This document shows, piece by piece, positions 15,018 to 19,427 of a DNA stretch of 19,427 bases. The stretch spans positions 1 through 19,427 of the forward strand of contig CAYLWN010000016.1 in assembly GCA_964387625.1 (NCBI GenBank). Reading direction: 5' to 3'. The notes under the pieces are model-generated. The model searched no databases, was not told the DNA's origin, and was given only the letters and a program-made list of their open reading frames with translations. This DNA comes from CAYLWN01 sp964387625 (GTDB taxonomy: Bacteria > Patescibacteriota > Microgenomatia > UBA10105). The number at the start of each line of letters is the position of its first letter. The first letter of the stretch is position 1. A program made the position numbers and the translations under genes.

Positions 15018-17042
15018 CTGATCTACCGGCGTATCTGCATTATCTTGTTGAAGTTGCTTGAGTTGCGTAAAATAAAATTCAGCTTTTCCCTGATCCTTAA
15101 AACAATCTTTGTAAAGATATGCCAGTCTTTCTATCCCAATTTTTACTGACTTATCCACTTCTAGGCTTTTTGCGTACATTTCTTCCGCAGCTTTACAATC
15201 ATTTCTCTTTTTAAATACTTCTCCCAAACCAATATAGGCAATTGCCGAAGATGGATTTGTTTCAAGAGACAAATTATAGAATTTTTGTGACTCATCCAAC
15301 ATACCCCTTTCCAAAAGAGTAGCCCCAATTGAAGCAAACGAAGCCGCATAAAAACCTTCCACATGCTCACCGAAAAACTGCTGATACACCTGTCCCTGTG
15401 AAGAAGAATCATACTTAAGATTTTTAAATTCACTGTTAATTTTTGTTAAAAGCTCTGAATTTTTCGGTTCACCTCCCTTTTTATACAACCTATTAAGCAT
15501 TCCTTGCCGAACCCAACCATAACCATTTGGTAAGGGTTCTATCTGGACAACACTATAAATAGGGTAATTATCAAAATTGAGTTTTATCAAATCTGGAATT
15601 ATTAAGTTAATCTCGATTACTTTATTTTCAAAAAAATTTTCAGGAAATGACAAGTCTTTATTATTTTTTGCAAATTCTTGCCTATAATTCGGCCTTCTTA
15701 ACCTCCCTGTCATCACTAGTTTAGATTCAGCATTTATGTTATCAATGTAATGGCTATATTGGGTATTAAATACTATCGTATCTCCCTGCAAAAAAATAAT
15801 TCCAGGTAGTTTCGCACTATTTAAAATATCCTGTGACAAATCGCTTCCGATTGTATAGCGCGATAGATCAGTCTTGTGATAATTTGAAATATACATCGAA
15901 AATGGAATAAGTAACAAAAGGCCAACAAGCAACAACGAATAAATTTCTTTTTTAATAAAATAGAATCTTCTCAAAAATGTAAATAAAACAAATATTCCAA
16001 AGCCAATATAAATTGTAATAAATAGATAATTTAAAAGTAAAAATCTTTCAATAACACCTTGAATAAAAATAGAAAATGGTGGAAAGGTTATATATAAAAT
16101 AAAAAAAGGTCCTGTAAAGAAAAAGGCCAGCAAAAAATACCAAAACAAATCTCTCGACTTTTTAAACAGGTATATAAACCCCAGAAAAGCTAAGATTAAA
16201 CCCAAAACGCCAAAATCGGACTTTAAAACTTTTATATACCATCCCAGTTGAATGATTTTTGTAAACGGGGAAAGCTTTTCTGTACTCTGAAAATCACTAA
16301 ACATTCCATAATCACTTCTAGTAATTAATTTTAATAGATTTAATAAATTAAATGGTCCAAGCCAGTTTATTATGTTCCCCTTCAAGGATGAATAAACTAT
16401 AAACAAGTAAGGTAAAAGGCCAATAAAAAATCCCCAGAAAACATGTAAATAACCAATATTTCTAGTAAATATTCGACTTTTCATTTTTATTAGGAGGTAC
16501 AAAGCTGCAGGAAAAACCAAGGCAGTCGTGTACTGGTGAAAAAACCCAAGACCTAAAAATAAAATTGAAATCTTAGTATAAAACCTTTTCTTATTGTTAC
16601 TACTCTTAAAGGCTAGTAGTAAAAAATAACAATGCAAAGACAGAAATAGCAATGTTAATTGAAAGACTTCTGCAGTATGTGCATAAAGCCAAAAAAGAGG
16701 AGTAAATGCTAAAACCAATGCAGTGGTTAAAGAAATAATTGTATTTGTTGTTAGTAAACGAACCATTAAAAAAACTAAACCTACACTCGCAGCTTGCAAA
16801 AAAGCAGCCATTAAATTTGCTTTATATGCAACAGTCGCATCATATGGTAAGTGGGTAAAAACCCATCCAATCATTGTATTCAATGGATAACCTTGAGGAT
16901 GGGCTACACCGCCAAACCAGGAAACCACAGTTATATCACCAGAGTCCCCTCCAAAAACTACTTTTGAAATTCCCGGAATATATGAAAAAAATACAGATAA
17001 AATTATGGAGACAAACAAAAACTTTAGAAATCTAAAACTCAT
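15012..17042 (-). CDS. DUF2723-like GT-C membrane protein with TPR tail
   Basis: Predicted polytopic membrane protein, 676 aa. The N-terminal GGDSGDITVVSWFGGVAH (31-48) and PQGYPL (49-54) are the DUF2723 signature: an acidic pair in the first external loop and an AHPxGYPL motif, as in GT-C enzymes that use polyprenyl-phosphate sugars and in the eukaryotic O-mannosyltransferase TMEM260. About 12 helices follow to residue 400, then a soluble outer domain. Residues about 570-665 form TPR repeats (ASIGATLLERGMLDESQKFY; AYIGLGEVFKKRNDCKAAEE). A sugar transfer to exported proteins is plausible but not shown. The ATG at 17042 lies 109 bp past the pilin stop, with a terminator-like hairpin between, so it probably has its own promoter, which I could not define. 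Confidence 0.82.
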   Translation of the reverse strand: MSFRFLKFLFVSIILSVFFSYIPGISKVVFGGDSGDITVVSWFGGVAHPQGYPLNTMIGWVFTHLPYDATVAYKANLMAAFLQAASVGLVFLMVRLLTTNTIISLTTALVLAFTPLFWLYAHTAEVFQLTLLFLSLHCYFLLLAFKSSNNKKRFYTKISILFLGLGFFHQYTTALVFPAALYLLIKMKSRIFTRNIGYLHVFWGFFIGLLPYLFIVYSSLKGNIINWLGPFNLLNLLKLITRSDYGMFSDFQSTEKLSPFTKIIQLGWYIKVLKSDFGVLGLILAFLGFIYLFKKSRDLFWYFLLAFFFTGPFFILYITFPPFSIFIQGVIERFLLLNYLFITIYIGFGIFVLFTFLRRFYFIKKEIYSLLLVGLLLLIPFSMYISNYHKTDLSRYTIGSDLSQDILNSAKLPGIIFLQGDTIVFNTQYSHYIDNINAESKLVMTGRLRRPNYRQEFAKNNKDLSFPENFFENKVIEINLIIPDLIKLNFDNYPIYSVVQIEPLPNGYGWVRQGMLNRLYKKGGEPKNSELLTKINSEFKNLKYDSSSQGQVYQQFFGEHVEGFYAASFASIGATLLERGMLDESQKFYNLSLETNPSSAIAYIGLGEVFKKRNDCKAAEEMYAKSLEVDKSVKIGIERLAYLYKDCFKDQGKAEFYFTQLKQLQQDNADTPVDQL

Positions 17043-17090
17043 CTTAACATCGTAGAAAGAAAAATCAGGGCTACCTATGTCACAATCTTA

Positions 17091-17131
17091 AAAGAGAGCA
17101 CAACAACCCATATGCAGTTATTGTGCTCTTT
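17091..17131 (-). terminator. Probable intrinsic terminator of the pilin gene
   Basis: AGAGCACAA (17095-17103) pairs perfectly with TTGTGCTCT (17121-17129) across a 17-nt loop. On the minus strand the stem is followed by CTTTTAAG, a short U-run. It starts about 20 nt after the pilin stop. The loop is long and the U-tract weak, so termination may be partial, leaving some read-through into the DUF2723 gene. Confidence 0.65.
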
Positions 17132-17150
17132 AACAATATAGGAAGAATAT

Positions 17151-17615
17151 CTACGGTACAGTACAAGCTGCTGATCCAACTTCCTCTGCTTTATTAGTTG
17201 TCGACTTCCAGCACCACATAAATGGACCCACTCCAGTACTTGTTGGATCCTCAATAGTTATCCCAACTGCAGCTTCATCCGTATTCGCACCCACATCATA
17301 ACAATATTTGTTACCCTGCGCGTCTACAGGTACCTGCTTCAAACCGCCTGATGCTGTTAAAGTAGTAAGACCACCATCGCATCCATCTCCTGTAAAATAA
17401 TATCCTTGCCCTGGTGTTGTGTAATAAGCTTGAATCTCTGTAGCTAATGATCCAATGTCGTTCTTTCTTCCCGCATCACGCGCTTGCTTCGTCCTTTTTG
17501 CCGGGTTAATAGCAACCAACACTGCTGCTGCCAAAATACCAAGAATTGCAATAACTATTAGAAGCTCGATTAGTGTAAAACCAAATAATTTCTTTTTTTG
17601 GGCAGATTTAATCAC
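17151..17615 (-). CDS. Type IV pilin / pseudopilin with class III signal
   Basis: Major or minor subunit of a type IV pilus-like fibre, about 154 aa. I start it at GTG 17615, giving a basic 12-residue leader (VIKSAQKKKLFG), cleavage after Gly and a mature N-terminus FTLIELLIVIAILGILAAA with Phe1 and Glu5, exactly the PilD substrate form. A strong Shine-Dalgarno site lies 10 nt upstream. A longer frame reaching TTG at 17699 is rejected because that TTG is part of the -35 box. The globular part has four Cys (GDGCDGG, KYCYDV, MWCWKS, SAACTVP) that could form two disulfides. KRTKQARDAGRKNDI after the helix is common in low-GC and CPR pilins. Neighbours: pilC upstream beyond a TA module; pilD at the other end of the glycan locus. 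Confidence 0.93.
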   Translation of the reverse strand: MIKSAQKKKLFGFTLIELLIVIAILGILAAAVLVAINPAKRTKQARDAGRKNDIGSLATEIQAYYTTPGQGYYFTGDGCDGGLTTLTASGGLKQVPVDAQGNKYCYDVGANTDEAAVGITIEDPTSTGVGPFMWCWKSTTNKAEEVGSAACTVP

Positions 17616-17625
17616 TAAGTTTAAT

Positions 17626-17637
17626 TCACCCCCTTCC
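17626..17637 (-). promoter_or_regulatory. Strong Shine-Dalgarno site fixing the pilin start
   Basis: GGAAGGGGGTGA on the minus strand is one mismatch from the ideal AAGGAGGTGA and lies 10 nt before the GTG at 17615. It decides the shorter start and shows that this genome does use SD-led translation for a highly expressed gene. Confidence 0.85.
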
Positions 17638-17670
17638 AAGCTGTAACATAATTTTCTTAGCTTAATATCA

Positions 17671-17699
17671 GTATTAGTTAATTCGCAAGTTGTTGTCAA
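17671..17699 (-). promoter_or_regulatory. Predicted sigma70-type promoter of the pilin gene
   Basis: TTGACA (17699-17694), 17-bp spacer, TAATAC (17676-17671). Transcription would begin near 17664, giving a 5' UTR of about 50 nt that includes the Shine-Dalgarno site. An almost pure A/T stretch at 17717-17750 lies upstream and may act as an UP-like element. Confidence 0.65.
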
Positions 17700-17773
17700 G
17701 TTGGTAAAGCTGTCACTAATTTTAAATTTTAAATAGCAAAATTTTAAAATCTACCCAGAGGTTTGTGAAATTT

Positions 17774-17804
17774 TTGACAGTAATTCACTTAAAACAGTAT
17801 ACTG
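17774..17804 (+). promoter_or_regulatory. Promoter and palindromic operator of the RelB/RelE-type module (predicted leaderless)
   Basis: TTGACA (17774-17779), 18-bp spacer, TATACT (17798-17803), then 9 nt to the ATG at 17813. Initiation at the A at 17810 would leave a 3-nt leader. The -10 is embedded in the perfect 10-bp palindrome CAGTATACTG (17795-17804), a likely autorepressor site. Confidence 0.72.
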
Positions 17805-17812
17805 CCTCTAGT

Positions 17813-18049
17813 ATGAATCAAGTAGTAACACAGCAGAAGACCTTAGAGACAATTCTAAGCCGCCTAGAGGAGCTCTCTAGGGAAATTAAATATATTAAGG
17901 GAAGACTAAAAGAGACTGAGCCGCCTTACGGGAGTGAAGCATGGTGGAGGTGGGCTGAAAAAAAAGCAGATGAAGATATTGCCGCGGGTAGATACAAGAC
18001 CTACAAAGACGTAAAAGCTCTTGTCAAAGATCTTCATCAGGGCAAATGA
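17813..18049 (+). CDS. Probable antitoxin of a RelE/ParE-type module
   Basis: Acts as the likely antitoxin for the toxin gene that overlaps its stop in ATGA. The product is 78 aa. The N-terminal 35 residues (TLETILSRLEELSREIKYIK) form an amphipathic, probably coiled-coil helix. The C-terminal part has a Trp-rich EAWWRWAEKKADEDI and then AAGRYKTYKDVKALVKDL, similar in style to RelB-type toxin-wrapping tails. I chose ATG 17813 rather than the in-frame ATG at 17765 because the promoter lies between them. No known DNA-binding fold is obvious, so the family is uncertain; the pairing is the main evidence. Confidence 0.75.
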   Translation: MNQVVTQQKTLETILSRLEELSREIKYIKGRLKETEPPYGSEAWWRWAEKKADEDIAAGRYKTYKDVKALVKDLHQGK

Positions 18050-18306
18050 TTAAGATTGCTAAAACCAAGCTTTTTACAAAACTCTATCAAAGACTTCCAA
18101 AACATATCCAGAGAAAAGTTGACAAACAGCTTCTATTCCTTGTCCAAAATCTTTTTCATCCAAGCTTAGAGACAAAAAAGATGGGAGGGCTAAACCGCTG
18201 GGAAGCTCGTATCGACAAGGGTTATCGTTTTACCTTTGAGAAAATTGATGAAACAATAATTCTCAAAACAGTCGGGTCTCATGATACCGGCTTGGGTAAA
18301 AAGTAA
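18046..18306 (+). CDS. RelE/ParE-superfamily toxin
   Basis: Probable mRNA interferase or gyrase-type toxin, 86 aa. The pattern FTKLYQRLPKHIQRKVDKQL, HPSLETKKMGG, WEARIDKGYRFTFE and ILKTVGSHDTG is typical of RelE/ParE-type toxins common in CPR and cyanobacteria: two helices and then a beta sheet with basic and aromatic residues. ATGA overlap with the antitoxin gene supports coupling. It separates pilin and pilC on the opposite strand. Confidence 0.85.
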   Translation: MIKIAKTKLFTKLYQRLPKHIQRKVDKQLLFLVQNLFHPSLETKKMGGLNRWEARIDKGYRFTFEKIDETIILKTVGSHDTGLGKK

Positions 18307-18370
18307 GGTTTAAGTCTGGTTTTGGTTGAATTTCTACAGTTAAAACTGCGCTGTCAAGTTTAGGCAAGCA

Positions 18371-18385
18371 CCCCGCAATGTGGGG
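18371..18385. other. Short GC-rich hairpin between converging RelE toxin and pilC genes
   Basis: CCCCGC (18371-18376), loop AAT, GTGGGG (18380-18385), with one G-T pair. It is placed where a bidirectional terminator would be useful, but no U-run follows on either strand. The rest of 18307-18409 shows no gene. Confidence 0.4.
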
Positions 18386-18409
18386 GAGCACTACAACTTC
18401 CACAGATTT

Positions 18410-19427
18410 CTAAAATTGAGATGTTAGGTTATATATAGGCAATATAATCGACAAAACTAGCGTTCCTACCCCCAAACCCAAAACTACTAATATGATCGGT
18501 TCAAGCGCAGTCGTTAAATTTCTAATCTGATGCTCGCTCTCTCCCTCAAAAAACAGCGCCAGCCTTCCCAAAACCTCATCCATTTTGCCGGTTTCCTCAC
18601 CAACTCTCATCATCTGACTCATCAATGGTGGAAAAGCCGGGTTGGCAGCAATTGGTTGATAAAGAGGCGCACCCCTTTCTATTCTCCTAATCGCCTCATC
18701 CACACCGTCTTTATACGCCGAACTCGTTAAAATGTCTCTGACAACCTTCAGAGCCGTAATAATCGGGATTCCCGTACCAATTAAGAGTCCCAATGTTCTG
18801 GTAAACTCCGCAAGTACTAACGTCCTTCTGATTTTGCCCCACACAGGCAACGATAAAACCAGCATTGATACTTTTTTCGATCCATCGGGTGTTTTGGAGT
18901 AAATCTTAAAAGCGTAAATAAAACCGACTGTCAGAAGAATAATTAACCACCAAAATCCTCTGGTAAAATCCGACATGGCAATTAGAATCTTAGTCGGCAA
19001 CGGTAATTCCGTACCTATTTCCGTATAAAGACTGGTGAGCTTCGGAATAACAAATATCATCATTAGAGCAACAACGATAATCATCACAAAAACGACAATT
19101 ATTGGATAGATGAAAGCGCCTCGGGTTTGAGACTTAAATTCTCTATCCTTTTCCAAACTCTGCGCAAGTTTAAGAAGTACTTTATCCAGTACTCCGCCGG
19201 TTTCGCCGGCTTCTATAAGCTTTATATAAATAATATCGAATGCTTTAGGATGCTTGGCCATTGAAGACGACAGGGAACCTCCTCCTTCAACATCGGCAAT
19301 AACTTCGGTAAGAATCCGGGAAAAGTTAACGTTTTTAGTTTGTTTTTGCAATATTACCAATGCGTCTGTTAAAGGAAGACCTGCTGACAACATTGTTGAA
19401 AGCTGCCTCGTAAAGTTAACAACTTCC
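18410..19427 (-). CDS. pilC: Type IV pilus inner-membrane platform protein PilC/GspF, 5' end cut by window
   Basis: Polytopic platform protein that couples the assembly ATPase to pilin polymerisation. The open frame continues past the internal ATG at 19393 to the window edge (EVVNFTRQLSTMLSAGLPLT), so the real start is outside; about 338 residues are visible of a usual 400. Two T2SSF domains are seen. The first has VEGGGSLSSSMAKHP, FDIIYIKLIEAGETGG and GAFIYPIIVVFVM. The second has FTRTLGLLIGTGIPIITALKVV, PAFPPLMSQMMRVGEETGKM and the terminal membrane helix LEPIILVVLGLGVGTLVLSI. It is co-directional with the pilin gene but separated from it by the plus-strand TA module. A 60-bp sample (18661-18720) has 31 G/C, well above the glycan genes. 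Confidence 0.95.
   Translation of the reverse strand, partial: EVVNFTRQLSTMLSAGLPLTDALVILQKQTKNVNFSRILTEVIADVEGGGSLSSSMAKHPKAFDIIYIKLIEAGETGGVLDKVLLKLAQSLEKDREFKSQTRGAFIYPIIVVFVMIIVVALMMIFVIPKLTSLYTEIGTELPLPTKILIAMSDFTRGFWWLIILLTVGFIYAFKIYSKTPDGSKKVSMLVLSLPVWGKIRRTLVLAEFTRTLGLLIGTGIPIITALKVVRDILTSSAYKDGVDEAIRRIERGAPLYQPIAANPAFPPLMSQMMRVGEETGKMDEVLGRLALFFEGESEHQIRNLTTALEPIILVVLGLGVGTLVLSIILPIYNLTSQF

Noticed and set aside
15161..15433. Second minus-strand frame inside the DUF2723 gene
   Set aside because: The overlapping frame encodes clean TPR repeats, so this one is a shadow.
17765..17812. Longer start for the plus-strand antitoxin at ATG 17765
   Set aside because: The -35/-10 pair and the palindromic operator lie inside this stretch, so it is upstream DNA and not coding.
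18338..18354. Inverted CAGTT/AACTG as a terminator after the RelE toxin
   Set aside because: The stem is only 5 bp with a 2-nt loop and no U-run; not stable enough to claim.
19394..19427. Start of pilC at ATG 19393
   Set aside because: The frame upstream encodes the conserved FTRQLSTMLSAG start of the first T2SSF domain, so the ATG is internal and the gene is cut by the window.
1..19427. CRISPR arrays, tRNA or rRNA genes, riboswitches
   Set aside because: No regularly spaced repeats, cloverleaf or conserved RNA motifs were recognised by eye; a covariance-model search was not possible.

Overview
The window looks like a chromosomal stretch of an AT-rich bacterium. The gene set suggests a member of the Candidate Phyla Radiation (Patescibacteria, possibly the Microgenomates group): type IV pilus genes beside a surface-glycan locus, YfhO-like and DUF2723-like membrane proteins, and several small toxin-antitoxin (TA) modules. 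This placement is inference from gene content; there is no rRNA or marker gene to test it. TGA works as a stop codon throughout, often in ATGA or GTGA overlaps, so the UGA-glycine code of Gracilibacteria and Absconditabacteria does not apply.

Layout. Both ends hold type IV pilus genes on the minus strand. At the left edge is the prepilin peptidase PilD (3' end cut). At the right are a pilin gene and the inner-membrane platform protein PilC (5' end cut). Between them lies a glycan locus, almost all on the minus strand. In transcription order it holds: a DUF2723 GT-C-like membrane protein; an O-antigen ligase/polymerase with a TPR tail; an ABC-2 permease and ATPase pair (Wzm/Wzt type); a SAM methyltransferase; two GT4-like glycosyltransferases; the UDP-GlcNAc 2-epimerase WecB; two TA modules; a third GT4; and a polyprenyl-phosphate sugar phosphotransferase, followed by pilD. 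One YfhO-family membrane protein lies on the plus strand. A third TA module on the plus strand separates pilin from pilC.

How the genes fit together (inference). WecB supplies UDP-ManNAc. The phosphotransferase primes undecaprenyl phosphate. The GT4 enzymes and methyltransferase build and modify an oligosaccharide. Wzm/Wzt exports the lipid-linked glycan. The O-antigen ligase-like protein, and perhaps the YfhO and DUF2723 proteins, finish or attach it outside. The pilus genes at both ends make pilin or another exported protein possible acceptors.

Most notable observation. Two unrelated TA modules, RHH+PIN and AbrB+PIN, sit back to back between wecB and a glycosyltransferase gene. The start of that gene (GTG, VRILFVTPPPYLP) occurs intact at 3337. 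A perfect 38-bp copy lies on the far side of the first TA module (18-codon stub at 4186). A diverged copy lies on the far side of the second module (10-codon stub at 4945), overlapping the wecB stop in a GTGA. This fits repeated insertion of TA cassettes at the same gene start, each leaving or carrying a copy of the gene's 5' end. In addition, all three antitoxin genes have sigma70-like promoters placed so close to the ATG that their mRNAs should be leaderless, while the pilin gene has a strong Shine-Dalgarno site.
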